NCBI RefSeq assembly: GCF_003244875.1
Contig: NZ_LXXZ01000026.1
Span: 62,001-126,000 of the forward strand
Reading direction: 5' to 3'
DNA from: Stenotrophomonas sepilia
Lineage (GTDB): Bacteria; Pseudomonadota; Gammaproteobacteria; Xanthomonadales; Xanthomonadaceae
Length of the DNA stretch: 64,000 nt
Both the position numbers and the translations under genes were made by a program. This document shows positions 11,119 to 19,884 of this stretch, one piece after another. Below the pieces are notes generated by a model. The model searched no databases and was not told the DNA's origin. It worked only from the letters and a program-made list of their open reading frames with translations. Numbering within the stretch: the stretch's first letter is position 1; each line of letters begins with the position of its first letter.

Positions 11119-11505
11119 TCAGGCAACGCCGAGGGCGATGCGGCCCACCGCAAACACACTGACGATCATGCCGAGCACGGCGACGAACTTCACCGCGGTC
11201 TGCAGCACCAGGGCCAGCAGCGATTCGTGGATGTAGTCTTCCAGCACGACCTGCATGCCGAGCTGCGCGTGCCAGAACATGGCGATCAGCAGGCCGATCA
11301 ACGGCACTGCATTCCACGGCTTGGCCACGGCGGCGGCGGCGGTCGCGTAATCCGAGCCCAGCAGGCCCAGCACGAAGACCAGGAACCAGATGCCCAGCAC
11401 CACCAGCGCGGCGGCGGTCAGGCGCTGGTGCACGAAGTGCTCGGTGCCGGTCTTGGCCGAGCCCAGGCCGCGCACGTTCTTCAGCGGGGTACGGAACTTG
11501 CTCAC
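11119..11505 (-). CDS. sdhD: Succinate dehydrogenase membrane anchor subunit
   Basis: The product is 128 residues with three membrane helices. It starts at GTG 11505, which overlaps the sdhC stop, so the genes are translationally coupled; the frame is open further upstream but only across sdhC. The pattern FWHAQLGMQVVLEDYIHE in helix II holds the heme-b ligand His and the quinone-site Tyr/Asp typical of SdhD. With SdhC it anchors SdhAB and binds heme b and ubiquinone. Confidence 0.94.
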   Translation of the reverse strand: MSKFRTPLKNVRGLGSAKTGTEHFVHQRLTAAALVVLGIWFLVFVLGLLGSDYATAAAAVAKPWNAVPLIGLLIAMFWHAQLGMQVVLEDYIHESLLALVLQTAVKFVAVLGMIVSVFAVGRIALGVA

Positions 11506-11894
11506 GCGGCACCTCCGAACATCACATAGGCCCACACCAGCAGGGTGATCACCAGGCTGCCGATGACCGACAGCCAGCTGCTGCGGATGAAGGCAGGGAT
11601 GCTGAAGCCGATGGCGAAGTCCTGCACCACATGGCGGATGCCATTGCACAGGTGATAGGCGAACGACCATGTCCACGCGAACAGGAACACGCGGCCATAC
11701 CAGGCCCCGGCATGGCCGGTGAAGCAGTTCCAGGACTCGGGCCCCATCATCAGGGCCAGCAGGCCGGCAGCGATGATGAGGGCACCAACAGACAGAAAGA
11801 TGCCGGTGGCTCGATGCAGGATCGAGGTGGCCATCTGAATCTGCCAGCGATACACCTGAAGGTGCGGGGAAAGTGGGCGTTGTCTGGTCGCCAT
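11502..11894 (-). CDS. sdhC: Succinate dehydrogenase cytochrome b556 subunit
   Basis: The product is 130 residues from ATG 11894 (MATRQRPLSPHLQVYRW). The family start RPLSPHLQVY, the quinone-site HRATGIFLS, and the heme ligand His in SFAYHLCNGIRHVVQDF are all present, with three predicted membrane helices. It is the first enzyme subunit gene of the leftward operon, following the small assembly-factor gene. Upstream frame extension is possible but removes the typical N-terminus. Confidence 0.95.
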   Translation of the reverse strand: MATRQRPLSPHLQVYRWQIQMATSILHRATGIFLSVGALIIAAGLLALMMGPESWNCFTGHAGAWYGRVFLFAWTWSFAYHLCNGIRHVVQDFAIGFSIPAFIRSSWLSVIGSLVITLLVWAYVMFGGAA

Positions 11895-11950
11895 TCGCTG
11901 GGCTCGTTGTCTCGGCTGGGCGGCACGCGGCCGCGTTGGCTCAATGCTGA

Positions 11951-12121
11951 TCAGAAATCGATGCAGCGTCCGTTTTTCTCCCAATCGCCATACCGCACCG
12001 GATCAAGTCCGCCGCGGCCGCCGAATTCCTCTGCTTTTTCCTGTTCCACGGGCACGGGTGCCGCGGGGACCAGCGGGGCTTCAGATTCGTCGTCGGGAGT
12101 GGGGGTTGTTTGGCCTATCAT
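11951..12121 (-). CDS. Succinate dehydrogenase assembly factor 4 (SdhAF4/DUF1674) homologue
   Basis: The product is 56 residues from ATG 12121. The C-terminal signature EFGGRGGLDPVRYGDWEKNGRCIDF is the DUF1674/SdhAF4 family signature, ending at the stop codon as in mitochondrial SDHAF4. The N-terminal half is acidic, Pro-rich and probably disordered. In mitochondria SDHAF4 binds flavinylated SdhA and helps it join SdhB. Its place as the first gene of this sdh operon supports the same role here. An upstream in-frame ATG exists but lies in the divergent ygfZ promoter region. Too short to be called reliably by automatic methods. Confidence 0.88.
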   Translation of the reverse strand: MIGQTTPTPDDESEAPLVPAAPVPVEQEKAEEFGGRGGLDPVRYGDWEKNGRCIDF

Positions 12122-12160
12122 GTTCGGTCTCGCAACGCACAAATTTTAGACCTCGTTCAC

Positions 12161-13036
12161 GTGCCTGACAACCTGCCCCCTGCTTTCGTCGGATATCCGC
12201 GCCTGCCCGGCCACCAGCTGCTGAGCCTGCAGGGCCCGGATGCGGCCGCCTTCGCCCACGCCCAGTTCAGCAGCGATGTCACCGCCCTGCCCCTGCTGCA
12301 CTGGCAGTGGAGCGCCTGGCTGAGTGCCAAGGGCCGCACCCTGGCAGTGTTCCAGCTGCTCCGGCTGGCCGACGATCACGTGATGCTGGTGCTGGCCGAC
12401 GGCGATGCCGATGCGATTGCGTCGCAACTGCAGCGCTTCGTGTTCCGTCGCAAGGTGAAGGTACAGGTGCGCAGCGATCTGGCCGTGGCCGGTGCGTTCA
12501 CTGCACCCGAGGCTGCCAGCGGCGCCGCGATCGCGCACGCTGCAGGTGACGGCTGGGAGCTGGACCTGGGCAGCGACGCCCTGCCGCGCACCCTGCGCAT
12601 CGGGGCGGCGGATGCCGTTGCATCCGGCAGCGAAACCGATGAGGCCGCCTTCGCCCTCGCCTGGCGCCAGGCCGACCTGCGCTACGGATTGCCGCGCTTG
12701 GACGAAAGCCAGCGCGAAGTGTGGACCCCGCAGCAGCTGGGCCTGGACCGCCTGAATGGCTACAGCGTAAAGAAAGGCTGCTACCCAGGCCAGGAAATCG
12801 TCGCCCGCACCCACTTCCTCGGCAAGGCCAAGCGCGCGGTGCAGCTGCTGCATACCGCGGCACCGGCACAGGCCGGCGATGGCGTGCTGCAGGACGGCGC
12901 GACGCTGGGCACGGTCGCCAGCGTGGCCGGCAACCTGGCGCTGGCGGTGCTGCCGCTGGAAGCCAGTGACGCCGACCTGCAGGTGGGCGGCGCCACCGCC
13001 CAGCGCGTGCCATTGCTGGACGGGCTGGCGCGCTGA
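12161..13036 (+). CDS. ygfZ: tRNA-modifying / Fe-S maintenance protein YgfZ
   Basis: YgfZ is a folate-binding, GcvT-like protein that supports Fe-S enzymes such as MiaB. The 291-residue product carries the diagnostic motif KGCYPGQEIVART, with the essential Cys near residue 207. GTG 12161 (VPDNLPPAF) is the likely start; a possible ATG at 12110 would overlap the divergent assembly-factor gene. E. coli YgfZ is encoded next to sdhE-ygfX, so its nearness to the sdh genes here is a conserved theme of Fe-S and SDH maturation. Confidence 0.93.
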   Translation: MPDNLPPAFVGYPRLPGHQLLSLQGPDAAAFAHAQFSSDVTALPLLHWQWSAWLSAKGRTLAVFQLLRLADDHVMLVLADGDADAIASQLQRFVFRRKVKVQVRSDLAVAGAFTAPEAASGAAIAHAAGDGWELDLGSDALPRTLRIGAADAVASGSETDEAAFALAWRQADLRYGLPRLDESQREVWTPQQLGLDRLNGYSVKKGCYPGQEIVARTHFLGKAKRAVQLLHTAAPAQAGDGVLQDGATLGTVASVAGNLALAVLPLEASDADLQVGGATAQRVPLLDGLAR

Positions 13037-13043
13037 ATGAGTG

Positions 13044-13107
13044 GTAGTGCCGGTCGCTGGCCGGCAACCTCAACCAGGTGTGGTTGCCGGCCAGCGGCCG
13101 GCACTAC
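13044..13107. repeat. SMAG-type REP pair
   Basis: GTAGTGCCGGTCGCTGGCCG and the inverted GCCGGCCAGCGGCCGGCACTAC form a near-perfect paired palindrome between the convergent ygfZ and the ATPase gene. Confidence 0.85.
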
Positions 13108-13110
13108 CGG

Positions 13111-14193
13111 TTACAGGCGCTCGCCGCTCTCTGCGTTGAAGAAATGCAGGCCCTGCGGGTGAATCGCCACGCGGATCTGCTCGCCCACTGCTGGCAGCGA
13201 CTGCGGTGCCACGCGCATGGTCAGCGCATGCTGGCCACTGCTCAGATTGACGAAGATCTCGTTGCCGACCGGCTCGATGCCTTCGATGCGCGCGGTGAAT
13301 GCATGCGCATCATCGGCAGCCGCCGGCTGCAGGTGCTCCGGGCGCACGCCCACCGCGATCGGCTTCTGCAGCCACGCCGGATCGATCGTCGCCTGGCCCA
13401 GCGGTGCACGCCATTCGCCGTCGACCACGCTCACGCCGCCGGCATCGCCCTGCAGCGTGCCACGCAGCACGTTCATCGCCGGGCTGCCGAGGAAACCGGC
13501 CACGAACAGGTTGGCCGGGCGATCGTACAGCGCCATCGGCGTATCGATCTGCTGGATGATGCCGTCCTTCAGCACCACGATGCGCTGGCCCAGGGTCATC
13601 GCTTCGACCTGGTCGTGCGTCACGTAGATCATGGTGGTGCCCAGCTTGCGGTGCAGCTGCGCGATCTCGGTACGCACGCTGTGGCGCAGCTTGGCGTCGA
13701 GGTTGGACAGCGGCTCGTCGAGCAGGAACACCGCCGGCTCGCGCACCAGCGCCCGGCCCAGTGCCACGCGCTGGCGCTGGCCACCGGACATCGCCTTGGG
13801 CAGCTTGTCCATCATCTCGGTCAGGCCCAGCGTCTGCGCCGCCTCGGCAATGCGCTTGTCGATGGTCGCCTTGTCATGCCCGCGCAGCTTCAGGCCGAAG
13901 GCCAGGTTCTCGGCCACGGTCATGTGCGGGTACAACGCGTAGCTCTGGAACACCATGGCGATGTCGCGATCCTTCGGCGCCACGTCGTTGACCACGCGAT
14001 CACCGATGGTCAGCGTGCCGCCGCTGATTTCTTCAAGGCCCGCCACCATCCGCAACAGGGTCGACTTGCCACAGCCGGACGGACCGACCAGCACCATCAG
14101 CTCGCCATCGGCGACCTCGAAGCTGGCGTCCTTCACCGCGACCTGGCCGTTGTCATAGACCTTGCGCACACCCTGCAACTGCACTTTTGCCAT
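13111..14193 (-). CDS. ugpC: Sugar ABC transporter ATP-binding protein, MalK/UgpC/MsmX type
   Basis: This 360-residue CUT1-family ATPase would energise uptake of oligosaccharides or glycerol-3-phosphate. Visible features: Walker A GPSGCGKST (37-45), signature MSGGQRQRVALGRAL near 135, Walker B VFLLDEPLSNLDAKLR, switch His in YVTHDQ, then a C-terminal TOBE/OB regulatory domain (about 240-360). ATG 14193 is chosen because the family begins MAxVxLxxVxKxY; the frame remains open well upstream without homology. No permease or binding protein is adjacent, so the ATPase is an orphan and may serve several transporters, as MsmX does. The symbol is therefore provisional. Confidence 0.85.
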   Translation of the reverse strand: MAKVQLQGVRKVYDNGQVAVKDASFEVADGELMVLVGPSGCGKSTLLRMVAGLEEISGGTLTIGDRVVNDVAPKDRDIAMVFQSYALYPHMTVAENLAFGLKLRGHDKATIDKRIAEAAQTLGLTEMMDKLPKAMSGGQRQRVALGRALVREPAVFLLDEPLSNLDAKLRHSVRTEIAQLHRKLGTTMIYVTHDQVEAMTLGQRIVVLKDGIIQQIDTPMALYDRPANLFVAGFLGSPAMNVLRGTLQGDAGGVSVVDGEWRAPLGQATIDPAWLQKPIAVGVRPEHLQPAAADDAHAFTARIEGIEPVGNEIFVNLSSGQHALTMRVAPQSLPAVGEQIRVAIHPQGLHFFNAESGERL

Positions 14194-14545
14194 ATCACCT
14201 ATCCGGTCCGCCCGAAGCCGGGCTGTCTTTTGGGACTGCCTCGGCCCTCCCGATGGCAGTGATGATTGCGCGCTTGCCGCATGACGGCGAGCACTGCAAT
14301 CGAATACAGTTGCCCATTCTGCCATGTAAACGTTTTCACGTGGCACTATCCGATGATCGGTGCGCACCGATCTGCGTCGGCGGTTGAACGAAGGTTCCGC
14401 CGAGGTAGTGGTTTCGAATGGAACGGTCTTCCGCAACACCGGAGATCGCCCCTGACGAACCTCGGACAGGCAGTTGCGCGGATGTCCCCCGAACCCAGCC
14501 ATGAAGCGATTGACAACGATGTCACCCGGATCTGAAACTCGAGCG
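14194..14545. other. Intergenic promoter region between ugpC-like gene and zwf
   Basis: Apart from the LacI-type palindrome at 14325 I see no gene, RNA or repeat. The spacing suggests two back-to-back promoters. The zwf frame is open through 14474-14545, but the conserved N-terminus begins at 14546. Confidence 0.6.
14325..14338. promoter_or_regulatory. LacI-family-type operator upstream of zwf
   Basis: TGTAAACGTTTTCA is a near-perfect palindrome around a central CG (six of seven half-site bases match), the layout typical of LacI/GalR-family operators. It lies in the 352-base gap between the divergent ATPase gene and zwf, about 130 bases before ugpC and 210 before zwf. It could control either or both. 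Confidence 0.55.
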
Positions 14546-15982
14546 ATGCACGACACCCTCTTCCTGTTCGGTGCCACAGGTGATCTGGCCCAGCGCTACC
14601 TGTTCCCTTCGCTGCTTCGCCTGCTTGGCGACGGCCTGCTGCCGGAGGACTTCCGCATCCGCGCACTGGCCCTGTCCGGGCATGACACCGAAGCCTTCCA
14701 TGACATCCTGCGGCCGCGCCTGCAGCAGGCCATGCCGATGGCCACGCAGGACGACATCGCTGCCCTGCTGCGCCGTATCGACTACCGTTCGGTGGACCTG
14801 CGCGACGTCGACTCGGTTGCCGCTGCGGTCTCCGACCTGGTGCACCGCAAGTGCGTCAGCTACCTCGCCATTCCGCCGGGCCTGTACATTTCCACCTGCG
14901 AAGGCCTGGCCAAGGGCGGCGCCCTCGCCGCGCCGGCACGCCTGATGCTGGAGAAGCCGATCGGCAGCGACAGCGAGAGCGCCGAGGAAATCATCAGCAC
15001 CATCGGCCAGTGGATCGACGAGGACCGCGTGTTCCGCCTCGACCACTACCTGGGCAAGGCGGCAGTGCAGAACCTGATCGCGCTGCGCTTCGGCAATACG
15101 CTGCTGGAAGCGGTGTGGAACCGCAACTACATCGAATCGGTGCACATCCTGGTGGCCGAGAGCGAAGGCGTGGACGGCCGTGACGCCTACTACGCCCGCT
15201 CCGGCGCGCTGCGCGACATGGTGCAGAGCCACATCCTGCAGCTGCTGTGCATGGTGGCGATGGAGCCGCCGGCGTCGCTGGAAGCCGACCGCATCCGTGA
15301 CGAGAAGGTCAAGGTGCTGCGCGCCCTTCGCCCGCTCGACGCGAAGCACGCCGCGCGTGACAGCATCCGCGGCCGCTACACCGCTGGCACCATCAACGGC
15401 CAGCCGGCGCAGGCTTACCAGCCGCCGGAAGGCAGCGACGTGGAAACCTTCGCCGGTGTCACCGCGCATATCGACAACTGGCGCTGGAGCGGCGTGCCGT
15501 TCCATCTGGTCACCGGCAAGCGCCTGCCCGAGCGCACCACCCGCGTGGTGGTCACGCTGAAGCCGGTCACCCATTGGCTGTTCGAGCGCCCGCAGCGCGC
15601 GCAGGCCGCACCGAACCGCCTGGTGTTCCAGCTGCAGCCGCAGGAAAACATCGAACTGGGCCTGATGAGCAGCCTGGCCGGCCCGGAATGGGGCGCGCTG
15701 GAACTGCATCCGCTGGAACTGGAACTGTCAGTGCCAACCGGCCTGCATCGCCGCATCGCGTACGAGCGCCTGTTCCTGGATGCCTTCAATGGCAATCACA
15801 CGCTGTTCGTGCGCGACGACGAGGTGCGTGCAGCGTGGGCCTGGATCGACAGCGTCGCCGACGCGTGGAAGGACGCCAAGCTGCCGCTGGAGCCCTACCC
15901 CGCCGGCCAATGGGGCCCGAGCAATGCCGGCGAGTTCCTGCCGCAGGACGTGGACGCACCGGACAGCGGAGCGTCGGCATGA
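14546..15982 (+). CDS. zwf: Glucose-6-phosphate 1-dehydrogenase
   Basis: Zwf oxidises glucose-6-phosphate to 6-phosphogluconolactone with NADP or NAD, feeding the Entner-Doudoroff pathway. The product is 478 residues from ATG 14546. Visible features are the nucleotide-binding LFGATGDLAQRYLFPSL at the N-terminus, the active-site RLDHYLGKAAVQNL near residue 165, and PIGSD before it. ATG at 14519 would add nine residues. It is the first gene of zwf-glk-pgl-edd-eda, and its stop overlaps the glk start (ATGA). Confidence 0.96.
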   Translation: MHDTLFLFGATGDLAQRYLFPSLLRLLGDGLLPEDFRIRALALSGHDTEAFHDILRPRLQQAMPMATQDDIAALLRRIDYRSVDLRDVDSVAAAVSDLVHRKCVSYLAIPPGLYISTCEGLAKGGALAAPARLMLEKPIGSDSESAEEIISTIGQWIDEDRVFRLDHYLGKAAVQNLIALRFGNTLLEAVWNRNYIESVHILVAESEGVDGRDAYYARSGALRDMVQSHILQLLCMVAMEPPASLEADRIRDEKVKVLRALRPLDAKHAARDSIRGRYTAGTINGQPAQAYQPPEGSDVETFAGVTAHIDNWRWSGVPFHLVTGKRLPERTTRVVVTLKPVTHWLFERPQRAQAAPNRLVFQLQPQENIELGLMSSLAGPEWGALELHPLELELSVPTGLHRRIAYERLFLDAFNGNHTLFVRDDEVRAAWAWIDSVADAWKDAKLPLEPYPAGQWGPSNAGEFLPQDVDAPDSGASA

Positions 15983-16986
15983 GCGCCAGTTCGCAGCCGG
16001 TGCTGGTGGCCGACATCGGTGGCACCAATGCCCGCTTCGCCCTGGCTGACACCTCGCAGGACGCACCTCTGCAGAAGGACAGCATCCGCGAGTACGCGGT
16101 GGCGGAGTTCCCTTCGCTGGGTGATGCCGCGCGCCACCATCTGGAACAGATCGGTGCCACCACAAGCCGCGGCGTGTTCGCAGTGGCCGGTCGCGTTGAT
16201 GGTGATGAAGCACGCATCACCAACCATCCGTGGGTGATCTCGCGCAGCCGCACCGCAGCGATGCTCGGTTTCGACGAACTGCACCTGATCAACGACTTTG
16301 CCGCACAGGCGATGGCGATCTCACTGCTGCAGCCCGAGGACGTGGTCCAGGTCGGCGGTGCCGCCTGGGTACCGGGCAAGCCGGGCCAGCCGCGCAACTA
16401 CGCAGTGATCGGGCCGGGTACTGGCCTCGGCGTGGGCGGCCTGATCATGCGCCACGGCCGCTGCTACCCGCTGGAAACCGAAGGCGGCCATGTCAGTTTC
16501 CCGCCGGGAACCCCGGAAGAGATCCGCATCCTCGAGATCCTGTCCGAACAGTTCGGCCGCGTCTCCAACGAGCGCCTGATCTGTGGCCCCGGCCTGGTCA
16601 ACATCCACCGCGCCGTGTGCGAGATGGCCGGTATCGACCCGGGCCAACTGCAGCCGGTGGACGTGACCGCCCGCGCCCTGCACGGTGATCCGCAGGCAAT
16701 GCGCACCGTGGACGTGTTCTGTGCCGTGTTCGGCGCCATCGCCGGTGACCTGGTGCTCACCCAGGGCGCCTGGGATGGCGTGTTCCTGACCGGCGGCCTG
16801 ACCCCGAAGATGCTCGATTCGCTGCAGCACTCCGGTTTCCGCCAGCGCTTCGAACACAAGGGCCGCTTCTCCTCCATCATGGCGCGCGTGCCCTCATTGG
16901 CGGTGATGCATCCCCACGCCGGATTGCTGGGCGCCGCCGCCTATGCCACCGACGCCGAACGTGACGCACCAGGAGTTGCCGCATGA
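15979..16986 (+). CDS. glk: Glucokinase
   Basis: Glk phosphorylates cytosolic glucose to glucose-6-phosphate. The product is 335 residues of the Glk/PF02685 type: phosphate-binding ADIGGTNARFAL (near 10-21), INDFAAQAMAI (catalytic Asp region), the GPGTGLGVGGL loop, and LTGGLTPKM near the C-terminus. It overlaps zwf by four bases and pgl by four bases, so the three are translationally coupled. Confidence 0.97.
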   Translation: MSASSQPVLVADIGGTNARFALADTSQDAPLQKDSIREYAVAEFPSLGDAARHHLEQIGATTSRGVFAVAGRVDGDEARITNHPWVISRSRTAAMLGFDELHLINDFAAQAMAISLLQPEDVVQVGGAAWVPGKPGQPRNYAVIGPGTGLGVGGLIMRHGRCYPLETEGGHVSFPPGTPEEIRILEILSEQFGRVSNERLICGPGLVNIHRAVCEMAGIDPGQLQPVDVTARALHGDPQAMRTVDVFCAVFGAIAGDLVLTQGAWDGVFLTGGLTPKMLDSLQHSGFRQRFEHKGRFSSIMARVPSLAVMHPHAGLLGAAAYATDAERDAPGVAA

Positions 16987-17705
16987 ACCCCAGCTTCCAC
17001 GACGATCGCATCGAGTTCATCCAACACGGCGACGCCGACGGCTGGATCGAAGCGGTGGCCGCTGAGATGGCACGCACCCTCAACCACGACATCAATGAAG
17101 TGGGCCGCGCCCGCATCCTGCTGTCCGGCGGCACCACGCCGGCCCCGGTCTACCAGGCACTGGCCGAGCTGGACGTGCACTGGGACCGGGTTGAAGTGAG
17201 CCTGGCCGACGAGCGCTGGCTGTCGCCGCAGGATCGCGACAGCAACGCCTGGCTGGTGCGCGAGCACCTGCTCAAGCGCACCGAGGGCGCCCACTTCGAT
17301 CCGCTGGTACGGATCGGCAAGCCACTGCCCGAATGCGTGTACACCGCCAACCTGCAGGCGCAGCACAGCCAGCCGCCGAGCCTGGTAGCGCTGGGCATGG
17401 GCAACGACGGGCACACCGCCTCGCTGTTCCCTGGCTCGAAAGACCTCGCACGTGCACTGGAAAGCACCCTGCCCTATGCCGCGCTGGATGCCACCGGCTG
17501 CCCAGGCGCGAACCAGTGGCCGCTGCGCATCACGCTGACCCCGCACGGCCTGCGCCAGTGCCGCCAGCGCCTGCTGCTGCTGCGTGGCAAGCAGAAGCTG
17601 CAGGTACTGCGCCAGGCGCTGGACAGCAACGACGCCCAGCAGTACCCGATCCTCAATGCGATCAACCTGGAAGGCGCGCGCCTGCGCGTCCACTGGGCTG
17701 ATTGA
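16983..17705 (+). CDS. pgl: 6-phosphogluconolactonase
   Basis: Pgl hydrolyses 6-phosphogluconolactone to 6-phosphogluconate. The product is 240 residues of the DevB/SOL family: ILLSGGTTPAPVYQAL near 41-56, the VSLADERWL motif near 72, and GMGNDGHTASLFPGS near 138. ATGA overlap with glk. edd follows after a 58-base gap containing a GC-rich hairpin. Confidence 0.96.
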   Translation: MNPSFHDDRIEFIQHGDADGWIEAVAAEMARTLNHDINEVGRARILLSGGTTPAPVYQALAELDVHWDRVEVSLADERWLSPQDRDSNAWLVREHLLKRTEGAHFDPLVRIGKPLPECVYTANLQAQHSQPPSLVALGMGNDGHTASLFPGSKDLARALESTLPYAALDATGCPGANQWPLRITLTPHGLRQCRQRLLLLRGKQKLQVLRQALDSNDAQQYPILNAINLEGARLRVHWAD

Positions 17706-17763
17706 TGTCGGCGGCGGCGCCCTGCCGCCGCTTGCCTCTCGCCACCACGAACGCCGGTAGCCA

Positions 17764-19680
17764 ATGAGCCTCCATCCTCAACTGCAAGCCATCACTAAGC
17801 GCGTCATCCGCCGCAGCGCCGCCTCGCGCGCCGCCTATCTGGCCGCGATCGATGCCTCCCTGCGTGAGGGCCCGTTCCGCAGCCGCCTGAGTTGCGGCAA
17901 CCTCGCTCACGGGTTCGCCGCCTGCGGCGGCACCGACAAGAGCCGCCTGCGCGGCGGCGTGACGCCGAACCTGGGCATCATCACCGCCTACAACGACATG
18001 CTGTCGGCCCACCAGCCGTTCGAGACCTATCCCGAACAGATCCGCGACATCGCCCGCGAGCTGGGCGCCACTGCACAGGTCGCCGGCGGCGTCCCTGCAA
18101 TGTGCGACGGTGTCACCCAGGGCCGTGGTGGCATGGAGCTGTCGCTGTTCTCGCGCGATGTCATTGCCCAGGCCACGGCCATCGGCCTCAGCCATGACAT
18201 GTTCGATACCACCGTCTACCTCGGCGTGTGCGACAAGATCGTGCCGGGCCTGCTGATCGGTGCGCTGGCCTTCGGCCATCTGCCGGCGGTGTTCGTACCG
18301 GCCGGCCCGATGACCCCGGGCATCCCGAACAAGCAGAAGGCCGAAGTGCGCGAGCGCTACGCCGCCGGTGAGGCCACCCGCGAAGAGCTGCTGGAAGCCG
18401 AGTCCGCGTCGTACCACGGTGCGGGCACCTGCACCTTCTACGGCACGGCCAACTCCAACCAGGTGCTGCTGGAAGCCATGGGCGTGCAGTTGCCGGGCGC
18501 CTCGTTCGTCAATCCGGGCACGCCGCTGCGCGACGCCCTGACCCGCGAGGCAACCGAACGCGCGCTGGACATCACCGCACTGGGCGACGACTTCCGCCCG
18601 CTGGGCCGGATCATCGACGAGCGCGCGATCATCAACGCGGTCATCGCGCTGATGGCCACTGGCGGTTCGACCAACCACACCATCCACTGGATCGCGGTGG
18701 CGCGTGCGGCCGGCATCGTGCTGACCTGGGACGACTTCGACGAACTGTCGCAGCTGATTCCGCTGCTGGCCCGTGTCTATCCGAACGGCGAGGCAGACGT
18801 GAACCGTTTCGCGGCCGCTGGCGGCCCGGCCTTCGTGTTCGGCGAGCTGATCAAGGCGGGCCTGATGCACGGCGACCTGGTCAGCGTCGCGCGTGGCGGC
18901 ATGGCCGACTATGCGCGCGAGCCGCAACTGCGTGACGGCCGGCTGGTCTACCTGCCGGGCCTGGAACACAGTGCCGATGACGAAGTGGTGCGTGGGGTCG
19001 ACAATCCGTTCGAGCACCAGGGTGGCCTGCGCCTGCTGCGCGGCAACCTCGGCAAGTCGCTGATCAAGCTGTCAGCGGTGAAACCGCAGTACCGGACGAT
19101 CGAAGCACCGGCGGTGGTGGTCGATGCACCGCAGGTATTGAACAAGCTGCACGCCGGTGGCCTGCTGCCGCAGGACTTCGTGGCGGTGGTGCGTTACCAG
19201 GGCCCGCGTGCCAACGGCATGCCCGAACTGCATTCGCTGGCACCGCTGCTGGGCCTGCTGCAGAACCAGGGCCGGCGCGTGGCGCTGGTCACCGACGGCC
19301 GCCTGTCCGGTGCGTCGGGCAAGATCCCAGCGGCCATCCATGTGACGCCGGAAGCGGCGCGCGGTGGCCCGCTGGCCAAGGTCCGCGAGGGCGACATGAT
19401 CCGCCTCGACGGCGAGGCCGGCACGCTGGAAGTGCTGGTGGACGCGGCGGAATGGGCAGCACGTCCGCTGGCGCCGAACACCGCGCCGGCCGCGCATGAC
19501 CTGGGCCGCAATCTGTTTGCGATCAACCGTCGCGTGGTGGGTCCGGCGGACCAGGGGGCGATTTCGATTTCGTGCGGGCCGGCGGCGGCCGATGGCGGGC
19601 CGTGGGACTACGACGCGGAGTATGAGCTGGGGCACGATGCGGCAGCGGCGGCGGCGCCGCATGAGGCGAAAGACGCCTGA
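17764..19680 (+). CDS. edd: Phosphogluconate dehydratase
   Basis: Edd is the Fe-S dehydratase that makes 2-keto-3-deoxy-6-phosphogluconate, the committing step of the Entner-Doudoroff pathway. The product is 638 residues of the IlvD/Edd family: [67 protein letters not shown], and [18 protein letters not shown]. Two Cys in conserved family positions (near 157 and 223, MCDG and CDKI) and a third near 46 are consistent with cluster binding. Confidence 0.97.
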   Translation: MSLHPQLQAITKRVIRRSAASRAAYLAAIDASLREGPFRSRLSCGNLAHGFAACGGTDKSRLRGGVTPNLGIITAYNDMLSAHQPFETYPEQIRDIARELGATAQVAGGVPAMCDGVTQGRGGMELSLFSRDVIAQATAIGLSHDMFDTTVYLGVCDKIVPGLLIGALAFGHLPAVFVPAGPMTPGIPNKQKAEVRERYAAGEATREELLEAESASYHGAGTCTFYGTANSNQVLLEAMGVQLPGASFVNPGTPLRDALTREATERALDITALGDDFRPLGRIIDERAIINAVIALMATGGSTNHTIHWIAVARAAGIVLTWDDFDELSQLIPLLARVYPNGEADVNRFAAAGGPAFVFGELIKAGLMHGDLVSVARGGMADYAREPQLRDGRLVYLPGLEHSADDEVVRGVDNPFEHQGGLRLLRGNLGKSLIKLSAVKPQYRTIEAPAVVVDAPQVLNKLHAGGLLPQDFVAVVRYQGPRANGMPELHSLAPLLGLLQNQGRRVALVTDGRLSGASGKIPAAIHVTPEAARGGPLAKVREGDMIRLDGEAGTLEVLVDAAEWAARPLAPNTAPAAHDLGRNLFAINRRVVGPADQGAISISCGPAAADGGPWDYDAEYELGHDAAAAAAPHEAKDA

Positions 19681-19709
19681 CGCGAAAAGCCGCGGCAGGC
19701 TCCCGGCTT

Positions 19710-19813
19710 GGGCAGTAGGGCGCCCTGGCCGGGACACGCCGTAAACCCATCCATGGGGGCTCGATCGCGGCATCCATGCCGCTCACGGTCCCGGCCAGGG
19801 CGCCCTACTGCCC
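19710..19813. repeat. Palindromic element E1 (variable arms, conserved core)
   Basis: Perfect 26-base inverted arms (19710-19735 and 19788-19813) enclose a 52-base core containing ACGCCGTAAACCCATCCATG and the inner hairpin GCGGCAT-CC-ATGCCGC. The core is nearly identical to those at 31360, 41425 and 41689, while the arms are specific to this locus. It lies between edd and eda and must interrupt or attenuate a co-transcript. Confidence 0.85.
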
Positions 19814-19884
19814 TTGGACAATTCCCGGCGCGTCATTTGCGCTGCGGCCACTGAATCAAGAAGAGCAAAGGCAAGGGCAAAAGC

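Noticed and set aside
17706..17763. Terminator between pgl and edd
   Set aside because: The GCGGCGGCG/GCCGCCGC hairpin has no T-run and is too short to claim more than a possible pause.
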